64,000 nucleotides of DNA, taken from positions 1,364,001 to 1,428,000 of the forward strand of contig JADJQQ010000001.1 in assembly GCA_016712625.1 (NCBI GenBank), read 5' to 3'. Every line of letters begins with the position of its first letter. Within the stretch, counting starts at the first letter, position 1. A program made the position numbers and the translations under genes. The stretch is from Candidatus Competibacteraceae bacterium (GTDB lineage Bacteria; Pseudomonadota; Gammaproteobacteria; Competibacterales; Competibacteraceae). Below, piece by piece: positions 25,533-34,181 of this stretch. The notes under the pieces were generated by a model. That model did not search any database. It saw only the letters and a program-made list of their open reading frames with translations, and had not been told where the DNA came from.

Positions 25533-27056
25533 ATGCGCGTTAAAGACAGCAAAGAAGGCAACAAAGAGATTCTGCTGGTGGTGGATGCCGTCTCTAACGA
25601 GAAAGGCGTCAGCAAAGAGGTCATTTTCGGCGCGCTGGAAGTGGCGCTCGCTTCGGTCGCCAAAAAGCGCTACGAGGGCGATCCGGACGTGCGAGTGGTG
25701 ATTAACCGGCGCACCGGAAATTATGAAACGTTCCGGCGTTGGTTGGTGGTTGCGGAAACCCCGCCGGTCGATTTGCGCGACCGGCAAATGCTTCTGACCG
25801 AAGCCCATGCGATCCAGGCCGATGCCCAAGTGGGCGGTTATGTCGAAACGCCGCTGGAAAATCCCGACTTCGGCGGGCGCATCGCCGCGCAAACGGCTAA
25901 ACAAGTCATCGTCCAGAAAGTCCGGGATGCCGAGCGAGCGCAGATTGTAGACGCCTATCTGCACCGTAAGGGGGAATTGATCAGCGGCGTGGTTAAACGC
26001 TTGGAACGGGGCGATGTGATCATTGATGTGGGCGGCAATGTCGAAGCCAAGATCGCCCGCGAGGATCTGAATCCCCGTGAATCGTTCCGCGTCGGTGAGC
26101 GAGTGCGGGGTTATTTGAAGGATGTCCGGGTCGAAAGTCGTGGCCCCCAATTGTTTGTCAGTCGAGTGATTCCGGAGTTTTTGATCGCGCTGTTTACCTT
26201 GGAAGTCCCGGAAATCAATCAGGGCATCATTGAGATCAAGGGAGCGACCCGCGATCCAGGATCGCGCGCCAAAATCGCTGTCAAAAGCAAGGATGCCCGC
26301 ATCGATCCTGTTGGCGCCTGCGTCGGTATGCGCGGCGCGCGGGTGCAAAGCGTAACCAACGAGTTGGTCGGCGAGCGGATCGACATCGTGCAGTGGGATG
26401 ACGATCCAGTTCGCTTTGTCATGAATGCCATGTCGCCAGCCGAGGTTGAATCGATCGTCGTCGACGAGGACGCCCATAGCATGGACATCATCGTCGCTGA
26501 TGAAAAGCAGCTGGCGCAAGCTATCGGCAAGGGCGGCCAAAACGTGCAACTGGCCAGCCGGCTGACCGGTTGGATCCTAAACGTGATGACGGGCGCCCAG
26601 GCGCAGGCCAAGCGTGGCCAAGAAGACGATAACCTGCGGCGGATGTTCGTCGATCAACTTGGCGTGGATGAGGAAATTGCGGAAATTTTGGTGCGTGAAG
26701 GGTTTGCTGGCCTGGAGGAAGTGGCCTATGTCCCGGTTCATGAGATGTTGGAAATCCCGGAATTTGATAAAGAGATCATTGAGGAACTGCGCAGGCGTGC
26801 CCGCGACGTATTGCTGACCCGAGCGATTGCGGCGGAGGAGCGGATCGGCGGTACTCACCCATCCGAGAACTTGTTGAAGATGGATGGCATGGACGAAGAA
26901 TTGGCTTTTTTACTGGCGAGCCGTGGCATTGTGACGATGGACGATCTCGCGGAGTTGTCGGTGGATGATCTCAATGAGATTGCAGGGCTGGATGATGAGC
27001 GAGCCGCCAAGTTGATCATGACGGCGCGAGCACCTTGGTTTTCGAGCGAGCGGTAG
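25533..27056 (+). CDS. nusA: Transcription termination/antitermination factor NusA
   Basis: RNA polymerase-binding factor controlling pausing, termination and rRNA antitermination. Order: N-terminal polymerase-binding domain (NKEILLVVDAVSNEKGVSKE), S1 domain (GELISGVVKRLERGDVIIDVG), two KH domains (RDPGSRAKIAVKS and QAIGKGGQNVQLASRLTGW) and two acidic C-terminal repeats ending near residue 507, the gamma/betaproteobacterial long form. GGAGG precedes the ATG at 25533. The two terminators before rimP are plausible targets of its own feedback. Confidence 0.95.
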   Translation: MRVKDSKEGNKEILLVVDAVSNEKGVSKEVIFGALEVALASVAKKRYEGDPDVRVVINRRTGNYETFRRWLVVAETPPVDLRDRQMLLTEAHAIQADAQVGGYVETPLENPDFGGRIAAQTAKQVIVQKVRDAERAQIVDAYLHRKGELISGVVKRLERGDVIIDVGGNVEAKIAREDLNPRESFRVGERVRGYLKDVRVESRGPQLFVSRVIPEFLIALFTLEVPEINQGIIEIKGATRDPGSRAKIAVKSKDARIDPVGACVGMRGARVQSVTNELVGERIDIVQWDDDPVRFVMNAMSPAEVESIVVDEDAHSMDIIVADEKQLAQAIGKGGQNVQLASRLTGWILNVMTGAQAQAKRGQEDDNLRRMFVDQLGVDEEIAEILVREGFAGLEEVAYVPVHEMLEIPEFDKEIIEELRRRARDVLLTRAIAAEERIGGTHPSENLLKMDGMDEELAFLLASRGIVTMDDLAELSVDDLNEIAGLDDERAAKLIMTARAPWFSSER

Positions 27057-27081
27057 GATCGGCTCGTCCTGGGGGTGGTAA

Positions 27082-29922
27082 ATGGCGGATGTAACAGTCA
27101 AACAATTTGCGACGGATGTCGGAATACCCGTGGATCGTCTGTTAGAACAGTTCGCTGAGGCCGGCATCGCGGTCCTTGGCGCGGACGCGACGGTCACCGA
27201 GAAACAAAAGGTGGAGTTATTGTCACACTTGCAAAAAAGTCATGGTAATCAGTTGGCTCAGGGAGCGGCCGAGCCGAAAAGAATTACGATCAAGCGTAAG
27301 ACGCATAGCGAAATCAAAATGGCGGGTGGGATGGCCGGCCAGGTCAAGACAGTGAGTATCGAGGTGCGCAAGAAGCGCACCTATGTCAAGCGCAGCCTGG
27401 TCGAAGAGGAATCGCCCCGCCCGCGCGAGCTTGAGCTAAAGCCGGTGGTTGTGGCCGATCCGCCAGTGGTTGAAGCGGCGGCTGATGTTGTAGTGGAGGC
27501 GCCGCCTGCTGCTGAAATGATTGAGATTGATCGGAGCGAGACGGAAGATCGGGTGCCGCCGCAAGCGAAAATGGAAGCGGAAGCACGCCAGCGGGAGGAC
27601 GCTGAAGCGGAAGCGCGCCAGCGAGAGGAAGCGGTGGCGGAAATACGTCAGCCGGAGGAAGTGGAGGCGCGCCAGCGGGAAGAAGCCGAGCAGGTAAGCC
27701 CCTCGACCAAACTCGAAACCCCGCTTCAGTCCGAACCAGATACGACTGGCGGAGCCATGGCGCGTGCGGCGGTCGCTCGGCCGGTTGAAGCGAGCTTGGC
27801 TGGCGGCGCCCGAAACCGGCCACTAGTGAATGTCCATCAAATCCAGCGCCGGAGCGAAGTCGTCGAGACTGGCGGTGTGGAAGCTGCGGCTAAGAAGCAG
27901 CCAGGACCGGTAGTGGAATCCAGGACGGCTAAGAAGCGCCCAGAGCCACAGCGGGGTGCGGCAGGCAAACCGCGTGGCGATGTGATTGCCCTCGACAGCT
28001 TACCGCGGCGAGACGACGCCCAGGAGGCGAATCGGTTTCCTTCGCAGCGGCGCGGTGATGTACAGCAGATATTGGATAAAGCCGATCGCCGCAAGCCTAA
28101 AAAGGGCAAGGGCGCTAAAATGCCCACACCCGCGCTGACGCCGCGACACGGCTTCGCCAAACCCACCGCCCCGGTGATGCGCGAGGTTATCATCCCCGAA
28201 ACCATCAGTGTGGCTGATTTGGCCCAGAAGATGTCGGTCAAGGCGACCGAGGTCATCAAGACGTTTTTGAAGATGGGGCTGATGGTCACGATCAACCAGG
28301 TGATCGATCAGGATACCGCCGCCTTGGCAGTCTCAGAAATGGGGCATTCCTACAAAATGCTGAAGGAAAATGCCTTGGAGGAGCAATTGACCGCTGAGAC
28401 TGATCGTGGCGAAGCGTTGCCGAGACCGCCGGTAGTCACCATCATGGGTCATGTAGACCATGGCAAGACTTCGTTGCTCGACTATATCCGCCGGACTCGG
28501 GTCGCGGCTGGCGAAGCTGGCGGTATTACTCAGCATATTGGGGCCTACCACGTGCGGACGCCAAAGGGAGTCATCACCTTCCTTGATACGCCGGGGCACG
28601 CCGCGTTTACGGCAATGCGCGCCCGCGGCGCCAAGGCGACCGACGTGGTGGTGCTGGTGGTTGCGGCTGACGACGGCGTGATGCCGCAAACGATGGAGGC
28701 GATCCAGCACGCTCGCGCCGCCGGGGTACCGTTGGTGGTGGCGGTTAACAAGATGGATAAATCCAGCGCCGATCCGGAACGGGTCAAAAGCGAGTTGTCA
28801 GTCCAGGGCGTGATCTCGGAAGAGTGGGGTGGTGATACCTTGTTCACCTATGTGTCGGCCAAGGCCGGTACCGGCGTTGACGAGCTGCTGGATCAGATTC
28901 TGGTGCAGGCCGAAATGCTGGAGCTAAAATCGCCAGTGGATGGATCAGCCAAAGGAGTGGTGATCGAATCACGGCTCGACAAGGGCCGCGGTCCAGTGGC
29001 GACTCTGTTGGTGCAAAGCGGGACCTTGCGCAAAGGCGACGTGATCCTCAGCGGGCTCGAATACGGCCGAGTGCGCGCCATGTTGAATGAGGCTGGCCAG
29101 AGTATCGGTGAAGCCGGACCATCAATCCCCATCGAAGTGCTCGGCCTGTCCGGCTCGCCGCGCGCCGGCGATGAGGTGATTGTGGTTGCCGACGAACGCA
29201 AGGCCCGTGAAATCGCCTTATTCCGACAAAACAAACTACGTGAAGAGCAGGCCAAAAAACCCGCGATCAGCCTGGACGATATCTCCAAGCAGTTCGAGGC
29301 CGGGCAGGTCAATATCCTCAACGTGGTGATGAAGGCCGACGTGCAAGGTTCGGCTGAAGCCATCGTCGATGCGCTGACCCGTTTATCCACCAACGAAGTG
29401 CAAGTCAAAATCATCGCCAGCGGCGTCGGCGGCATCAACGAATCGGATGTCAATCTGGCGCGCAACGCCAAAGCGATCATCATCGGTTTTAACGTGCGCG
29501 CCGATAGCGTCGGCAAGAAGCTGGCCGAGGAGGAAGGGCTGAAGCTGCACTATTACAGCGTCATCTATGAATTGATCGACGATGTGAAACGGGCGATGGT
29601 CGGTATGCTCAAACCGGAATTCAAGGAGGAAATCGTCGGGCTGGCTGAAGTGCGCGGCGTGTTCCGCTCACCCAAGTTTGGCGTGGTGGCCGGCTGTATG
29701 GTGGTCGATGGCGTGGTGCGGCGAAATAACCCGATTCGGGTGCTGCGCAGCAATGTAGTGGTCTTCGAGGGGGCGCTGGATTCCTTGCGCCGTTTCAAGG
29801 ATGACGTCAGTGAGGTGCGGGCCGGCATGGAATGCGGCATGGGCGTGCGCAACTACAATGACATTCGGGAAGGCGATCACATTGAGGTCTTCGAGCGCGT
29901 GCAGGTCGAGCGTACGCTCTAA
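27082..29922 (+). CDS. infB: Translation initiation factor IF-2
   Basis: GTPase that recruits initiator tRNA to the 30S subunit. The N terminus has the IF2 assembly domain (VTVKQFATDVGIPVDRLLEQ). A long charged, low-complexity linker of about residues 100-340 contains Glu/Arg/Gln-rich repeats (EARQREEAE-like units). A second IF2_N domain follows. The G domain has G1 GHVDHGKTS at 456-464, then DTPGHAAF and NKMDKSSADP. C-terminal domains end with EGDHIEVFERVQVERTL. 946 residues, close to E. coli IF2-alpha. Alternative internal starts giving IF2-beta forms were not assessed. Confidence 0.96.
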   Translation: MADVTVKQFATDVGIPVDRLLEQFAEAGIAVLGADATVTEKQKVELLSHLQKSHGNQLAQGAAEPKRITIKRKTHSEIKMAGGMAGQVKTVSIEVRKKRTYVKRSLVEEESPRPRELELKPVVVADPPVVEAAADVVVEAPPAAEMIEIDRSETEDRVPPQAKMEAEARQREDAEAEARQREEAVAEIRQPEEVEARQREEAEQVSPSTKLETPLQSEPDTTGGAMARAAVARPVEASLAGGARNRPLVNVHQIQRRSEVVETGGVEAAAKKQPGPVVESRTAKKRPEPQRGAAGKPRGDVIALDSLPRRDDAQEANRFPSQRRGDVQQILDKADRRKPKKGKGAKMPTPALTPRHGFAKPTAPVMREVIIPETISVADLAQKMSVKATEVIKTFLKMGLMVTINQVIDQDTAALAVSEMGHSYKMLKENALEEQLTAETDRGEALPRPPVVTIMGHVDHGKTSLLDYIRRTRVAAGEAGGITQHIGAYHVRTPKGVITFLDTPGHAAFTAMRARGAKATDVVVLVVAADDGVMPQTMEAIQHARAAGVPLVVAVNKMDKSSADPERVKSELSVQGVISEEWGGDTLFTYVSAKAGTGVDELLDQILVQAEMLELKSPVDGSAKGVVIESRLDKGRGPVATLLVQSGTLRKGDVILSGLEYGRVRAMLNEAGQSIGEAGPSIPIEVLGLSGSPRAGDEVIVVADERKAREIALFRQNKLREEQAKKPAISLDDISKQFEAGQVNILNVVMKADVQGSAEAIVDALTRLSTNEVQVKIIASGVGGINESDVNLARNAKAIIIGFNVRADSVGKKLAEEEGLKLHYYSVIYELIDDVKRAMVGMLKPEFKEEIVGLAEVRGVFRSPKFGVVAGCMVVDGVVRRNNPIRVLRSNVVVFEGALDSLRRFKDDVSEVRAGMECGMGVRNYNDIREGDHIEVFERVQVERTL

Positions 29923-29947
29923 GCCTTTCAGGGAGTGAATTCAAACG

Positions 29948-30361
29948 ATGATGAAGGCATTTCCGCGCACGCGCCGGATCGGCGAGCAAATTCGGCGCGA
30001 GCTGGCCGAACTCATCCGCGGCGAATTAGGCGACCCGCGCCTGAGCTTGATTTCGATGACCAGCGTCGAGGTCAGCCGCGATTTGGCGCATGCTCGGATT
30101 TACGTCACGTTGTTGGGAGATCCGGCGGAGCGGGCGGCGCGGGTGGCCGAACTCAATCGCGCCGCGCCCTTGTTGCGGCGGGAATTGGGCCGGCGAATGC
30201 ATATCCGCACCGTGCCGAAGTTGGAATTTTACTACGATGAAGTGATTGAGCGCGCCGCGCGGTTGTCGGCGCTGATCGATACGGCGGTTGCCGATGATGC
30301 CCGCAAACATCAGGATGATCCCGCCGCGGTGGACAATGCGAGCCCGGAGAAATCGGTGTGA
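29948..30361 (+). CDS. rbfA: 30S ribosome-binding factor RbfA
   Basis: KH-fold factor for late 16S rRNA processing and cold adaptation. FPRTRRIGEQIRRELAELIRGEL at the start, DPRLSLISMTSVEVSRDLAHARIYVT in the middle and HIRTVPKLEFYYDE near residue 90 are family signatures. 137 residues with a charged tail. 25 bases after infB; its TGA overlaps the GTG start of truB by four bases. Confidence 0.95.
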   Translation: MMKAFPRTRRIGEQIRRELAELIRGELGDPRLSLISMTSVEVSRDLAHARIYVTLLGDPAERAARVAELNRAAPLLRRELGRRMHIRTVPKLEFYYDEVIERAARLSALIDTAVADDARKHQDDPAAVDNASPEKSV

Positions 30362-31266
30362 CGAAATCTCAGCGCCGCCCGGTCAACGGGGTACTGCTGC
30401 TGGATAAACCGATCGGTTGGACTTCCAATGCCGCCCTGCAAACGGCGAAGCGGTTGTATCAAGCGCAAAAAGCGGGCCATACCGGCAGCTTGGACCCCTT
30501 GGCCAGCGGTCTGCTGCCGATCTGTCTGGGGGAGGCCACCAAGCTGTCTGGCTTGTTGTTAAATGCTGATAAATCCTATCGATTCACCTGCCGCTTGGGA
30601 GTTGTTACCACCACCGGCGACGCCGAAGGCGAAATTGTCGCAACCCGGCCCGTTGGCCATTTGAGTCGAGAGCGGGTGGAGGCGGTGTTCCGCCAGTTCA
30701 CCGGTTCGATTCGCCAAATCCCACCGATGTATTCCGCTGTGAAACGTGACGGTCAGCCGCTCTACAAGCTGGCTCGCCGCGGGATCGAAGTCGAGCGTGC
30801 CCCGCGCGAGGTAACCATCCATGAATTGCGCTTGCTGGGGCAGAATGTCGAGGAACTGGAATGCGAAATACGCTGCTCCAAGGGAACCTACGTTCGAACG
30901 CTGGCTGTCGATGTCGGTGAGGTCTTGGGCTGTGGAGCGCACGTCTCGGTGTTGCGCCGTACCGCCGTCGAACCCTACGACGCCGCCCGCATGGTGACCT
31001 TGGACCTGCTGCGGGCGCAAGCCGAGCGCGGCTGGACCGCTTTGGACGAAGCCCTGTTGCCGGTGGATACCGTGGTCGCAAACTGGCCCGCGATCACTGT
31101 CTTTGGCGATTCCGCCTTCTATTTGCGACAAGGCCAACCAGTGCTGGTGCCGCGGGCGCCCACCGCTGGCTGGGTGCGGCTGTACCAGGGAGAGCAGCAA
31201 TTTCTGGGCATTGGCGAAATCCTGGACGATGGTCGCGTCGCGCCGCGCCGGTTGTTGGCGCATTGA
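30358..31266 (+). CDS. truB: tRNA pseudouridine-55 synthase
   Basis: Makes pseudouridine 55 in the T-loop of elongator tRNAs. The catalytic Asp is D46 in GHTGSLDPLASG. GVLLLDKPIGWTSN, QIPPMYSAVKRDGQPLYKLARRG and RCSKGTYVRTLAVDVGEVLGC are TruB motifs. The C-terminal 60 residues form a PUA-like domain. GTG start at 30358, coupled to rbfA by a GTGA overlap. 302 residues. Confidence 0.95.
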   Translation: MTKSQRRPVNGVLLLDKPIGWTSNAALQTAKRLYQAQKAGHTGSLDPLASGLLPICLGEATKLSGLLLNADKSYRFTCRLGVVTTTGDAEGEIVATRPVGHLSRERVEAVFRQFTGSIRQIPPMYSAVKRDGQPLYKLARRGIEVERAPREVTIHELRLLGQNVEELECEIRCSKGTYVRTLAVDVGEVLGCGAHVSVLRRTAVEPYDAARMVTLDLLRAQAERGWTALDEALLPVDTVVANWPAITVFGDSAFYLRQGQPVLVPRAPTAGWVRLYQGEQQFLGIGEILDDGRVAPRRLLAH

Positions 31267-31369
31267 GGCCCGATCTGAATGGAACGTTGCTTGTTGATTC
31301 CCCCTGCTGGGGTTAACATTTATCATTTGACTTAATTGATTGATCGAATTTGAATTGGAGTTTTAGTCG

Positions 31370-31639
31370 ATGCCCCTTAATACCGAACAAAAGATCCAAG
31401 TCGTGCGGGACTACCAGCGTGGCCCCGCCGATACGGGTTCGCCGGAAGTCCAAGTCGCCCTGTTGACCACCCGTATCAACGGTCTTCAGACGCATTTTGG
31501 CGACCACAAGAAAGATCACCATTCCCGTCGTGGTTTGCTGAAAATGGTCAACCAGCGCCGCAAGCTGCTCGACTACCTAAAGAGTAAGGATTTGCAACGC
31601 TATCAGGGTTTGATCAGTCGCCTCGGCTTGCGCCGCTAA
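31370..31639 (+). CDS. rpsO: 30S ribosomal protein S15
   Basis: 89 residues with the S15 signature DTGSPEVQVALLTTRINGLQ and DHHSRRGLLKMVNQRRKLL. It binds 16S rRNA in the platform. The ATG follows TTGGAG. In the 103-base gap after truB, the AT-rich stretch TTGACT...TGAATT (31327-31355) could hold its own promoter, as in E. coli, but the match is weak. pnp follows 36 bases downstream. Confidence 0.97.
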   Translation: MPLNTEQKIQVVRDYQRGPADTGSPEVQVALLTTRINGLQTHFGDHKKDHHSRRGLLKMVNQRRKLLDYLKSKDLQRYQGLISRLGLRR

Positions 31640-31675
31640 GATTTTCCGCCGATTTTCGCTGCATAGGATGCTTTT

Positions 31676-33754
31676 GTGACGCCCATCAAGAAAACATTTC
31701 AGTACGGTCCGCACACAGTGACCCTGGAAACCGGTGAGATTGCCCGGCAAGCCAGTGGCGCGGTGCTGGTGAATATGGCTGATACCGTGGTATTGGTTAC
31801 CATGGTGGCTGCCAGGGAAGCTGAGGAGGGCCGGGATTTCCTCCCGCTACGGGTGGACTATCAGGAGCGCAGCTATGCGGCCGGTCGTATTCCCGGCGGG
31901 TTTTTTCGCCGCGAGGGGCGTCCCTCCGAAGGCGAAACGCTGACGGCGCGGCTGATTGATCGTCCGCTGCGCCCCTTGTTTCCCGATGGGTTCACCAACG
32001 ACTCGCAGATCGTCGCCACCTTGCTGTCCCTGAATAGCCAAGTCGATCCCGAGATTCCGGCCTTGATCGGGGCTTCAGCGGCGGTAGCGCTGTCGGGTGT
32101 GCCATTTCAAGGGCCGATCGGGGCTGCCCGCGTCGGTTACATCGACGGTCAATATCTGCTCAACCCAACCCGTACCGAATTGAAGGTATCGGCGCTGGAT
32201 TTGGTGGTGGCTGGCACCGAGCGCGCCGTGTTGATGGTCGAATCCGAAGCCAAACAGTTGTCCGAAGAGGTCATGCTCGGCGCCGTGGTGTTTGGCCACG
32301 AACAGATGCAGGTGGTGATCCGCGCCATCAATGAGTTGGTGGCGGAAGCCGGCGTCCAGCCGTGGGATTGGCGGCCGCCGGCGGGTGATGCGGCGCTGAT
32401 GGCGGCGGTGGGGGCCATCGAATCAGCATTGGTGGAAGCCTATCAAATACCAGAGAAACTAAGCCGCCAGCAACGGGTACATGAACTGCAAGGGCAATTG
32501 ACCGCGCGGTTGGCGGCCGGAGAATCGGACCGCTGGTCCGAGATGGCGATTGGCAACGCCTTTTCGACTTTGGAGAAAAAAGTGGTGCGCGGCCGAGTGC
32601 TGTCCGGTCAGCCGCGTATTGATGGCCGTGACACCCGCACCGTGCGGCCCATCACCGTTCGGGTCGGCGTATTGCCGCGCACCCACGGCTCGGCGCTGTT
32701 TACGCGCGGCGAGACGCAAGCGCTGGTCGTCACCACGCTCGGCACCGACAAAGACGCGCAGATTATCGATGCGATCGAAGGCGAATACCGCCAGCCCTTC
32801 CTTTTTCATTACAACTTTCCACCCTATTCGGTGGGCGAGACAGGGCAGATTGGTAGTCCCAAGCGTCGCGAGGTCGGCCACGGCCGGCTGGCCAAGCGCG
32901 GGGTGCAGGCCGTCGTTCCCCCGCCCGATCAGTTTCCCTACACGGTGCGCGTGGTATCGGAAATCACCGAATCCAACGGTTCCAGTTCGATGGCCTCGGT
33001 TTGCGGCGCCAGCCTGTCGTTGATGGACGCTGGAGTGCCGGTCAAGGCGCCGGTCGCCGGCATCGCGATGGGCTTGATCAAGGATGATGACCGCTTTGCG
33101 GTGTTGACCGATATCATTGGCGACGAGGATCATCTAGGCGACATGGATTTCAAGGTGGCGGGCACCGCGACCGGCGTCACCGCCTTGCAGATGGACATTA
33201 AGATCGACGGCATCACCCGCGAGATTATGCAGCAGGCACTGGCTCAAGCCCGCGAAGGGCGCTTGCATATTCTGGGCAAGATGGCCGAAGTGATCAGTCA
33301 GCCGCGCGGCGAACTGTCCGAGCACGCGCCACGCTACACCACCTTGCGGATCAATCCGGAGAAGATCCGCGACGTGATCGGCAAGGGTGGAGTGACGATC
33401 CGCGCCATTACCGAAGAGACCGGTACCTCCATCGACATCAACGATGACGGCACCATCAAAATCGCCGCTGTGGACAAAGCCGCCGGCGATGAAGCGCGCC
33501 GCCGTATCGAGCAGATCACCGCGGATGTGGAAGTCGGTCAAATCTATGAGGGGAAGGTGGCGCGCATCATGGATTTCGGCGCGTTCGTAACGATCTTGCC
33601 CGGCCGGGACGGCATGGTTCACATCTCGCAGATTTGCGAAGAGCGGGTGCAGAATGTCAGCGACAAACTGGCGGTTGGCGATGTCGTCAAGGTCAAGGTT
33701 TTGGAAATCGACAAACAAGGCCGCGTCCGCTTGAGCATGAGGGGCCTGAGTTAA
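31676..33754 (+). CDS. pnp: Polyribonucleotide nucleotidyltransferase (PNPase)
   Basis: Phosphorolytic 3'-5' exoribonuclease, trimeric, part of the RNA degradosome. Two RNase PH domains (about 10-220 and 310-540) flank a helical domain. The second carries GLIKDDDRFAVLTDIIGDEDHLGDMDFKVAG, with the catalytic aspartates. A KH domain (IRDVIGKGGVTIRAITEETG) and an S1 domain (YEGKVARIMDFGAFVTILPGRDGMVHISQI) end the protein. It starts with a GTG, and the 692-residue length is normal. Last gene of the block that begins at the initiator tRNA. Confidence 0.96.
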   Translation: MTPIKKTFQYGPHTVTLETGEIARQASGAVLVNMADTVVLVTMVAAREAEEGRDFLPLRVDYQERSYAAGRIPGGFFRREGRPSEGETLTARLIDRPLRPLFPDGFTNDSQIVATLLSLNSQVDPEIPALIGASAAVALSGVPFQGPIGAARVGYIDGQYLLNPTRTELKVSALDLVVAGTERAVLMVESEAKQLSEEVMLGAVVFGHEQMQVVIRAINELVAEAGVQPWDWRPPAGDAALMAAVGAIESALVEAYQIPEKLSRQQRVHELQGQLTARLAAGESDRWSEMAIGNAFSTLEKKVVRGRVLSGQPRIDGRDTRTVRPITVRVGVLPRTHGSALFTRGETQALVVTTLGTDKDAQIIDAIEGEYRQPFLFHYNFPPYSVGETGQIGSPKRREVGHGRLAKRGVQAVVPPPDQFPYTVRVVSEITESNGSSSMASVCGASLSLMDAGVPVKAPVAGIAMGLIKDDDRFAVLTDIIGDEDHLGDMDFKVAGTATGVTALQMDIKIDGITREIMQQALAQAREGRLHILGKMAEVISQPRGELSEHAPRYTTLRINPEKIRDVIGKGGVTIRAITEETGTSIDINDDGTIKIAAVDKAAGDEARRRIEQITADVEVGQIYEGKVARIMDFGAFVTILPGRDGMVHISQICEERVQNVSDKLAVGDVVKVKVLEIDKQGRVRLSMRGLS

Positions 33755-33778
33755 ATCTGGAACAGCAGATCGGGTTGC

Positions 33779-33808
33779 TTGCCTTGGTTTGGTTGTTTCG
33801 AGTATATT
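33779..33808 (+). promoter_or_regulatory. Putative promoter of tRNA-Ser
   Basis: TTGCCT (33779-33784) and TATATT (33803-33808) with an 18-base spacer, located between the pnp stop and the tRNA. The predicted start would leave a 5' leader of about 30 bases for RNase P. Confidence 0.45.
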
Positions 33809-33844
33809 TTTTAGTCTTGCCGCGGAGAAACATCGTGGCGTTTT

Positions 33845-33934
33845 GGAGAGGTGGCCGAGCGGTCGAAGGCGCAGCACTGGAAATGCTGTTTAGGGGTAAC
33901 TCTAACGAGGGTTCGAATCCCTCTCTCTCCGCCA
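33845..33934 (+). tRNA. tRNA-Ser (GGA)
   Basis: 90-base class II tRNA with a long variable arm. Acceptor GGAGAGG pairs with the 3' TCTCTCC, the anticodon loop is CTGGAAA (anticodon GGA), the T-arm contains GGTTCGAATCC, and the 3' end is G-CCA. It is followed by a T-run without a clear stem, so termination there is uncertain. Confidence 0.95.
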
Positions 33935-34001
33935 GTTTTTTGACCAGGCGGGTTCTGTCGGCGCGGTTGTCGGCATTCCTGCTCACCCGGTCTCTTGCCA
34001 T

Positions 34002-34113
34002 GGCGGCCCGTATCGGTCCCCTCGCGACGACAAACTGTGAACCCCGTCAGGCCCGGAAGGGAGCAGCGGCAGCAGTGGCCTCGGGCGCCGGGGTGCGGCT
34101 GGTAGGGGCCGCC
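34002..34113 (+). ncRNA. ffs: Signal recognition particle RNA (4.5S)
   Basis: The universally conserved apical part GTCAGGCCCGGAAGGGAGCAGC is at about 34046-34067, and GGCGGCCC at 34002-34009 pairs with GGGCCGCC at 34106-34113 to close the long hairpin. The size, about 112 bases, fits the small bacterial SRP RNA. It binds Ffh and targets membrane proteins. It lies directly upstream of dnaX, a frequent position in beta/gammaproteobacteria. End points are taken from the closing stem and may be off by a few bases. Confidence 0.93.
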
Positions 34114-34181
34114 GCCATTTCGACAAGCTCGGTTGTCGGCGGTAGTGGGCGCGCCTTCGTCCTCAATGGGCGGAACGCGAC

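Noticed and set aside
25305..26549. 414-codon minus-strand frame antisense to nusA and rimP
   Set aside because: Long, but spans two conserved genes on the other strand, with no recognisable domain.
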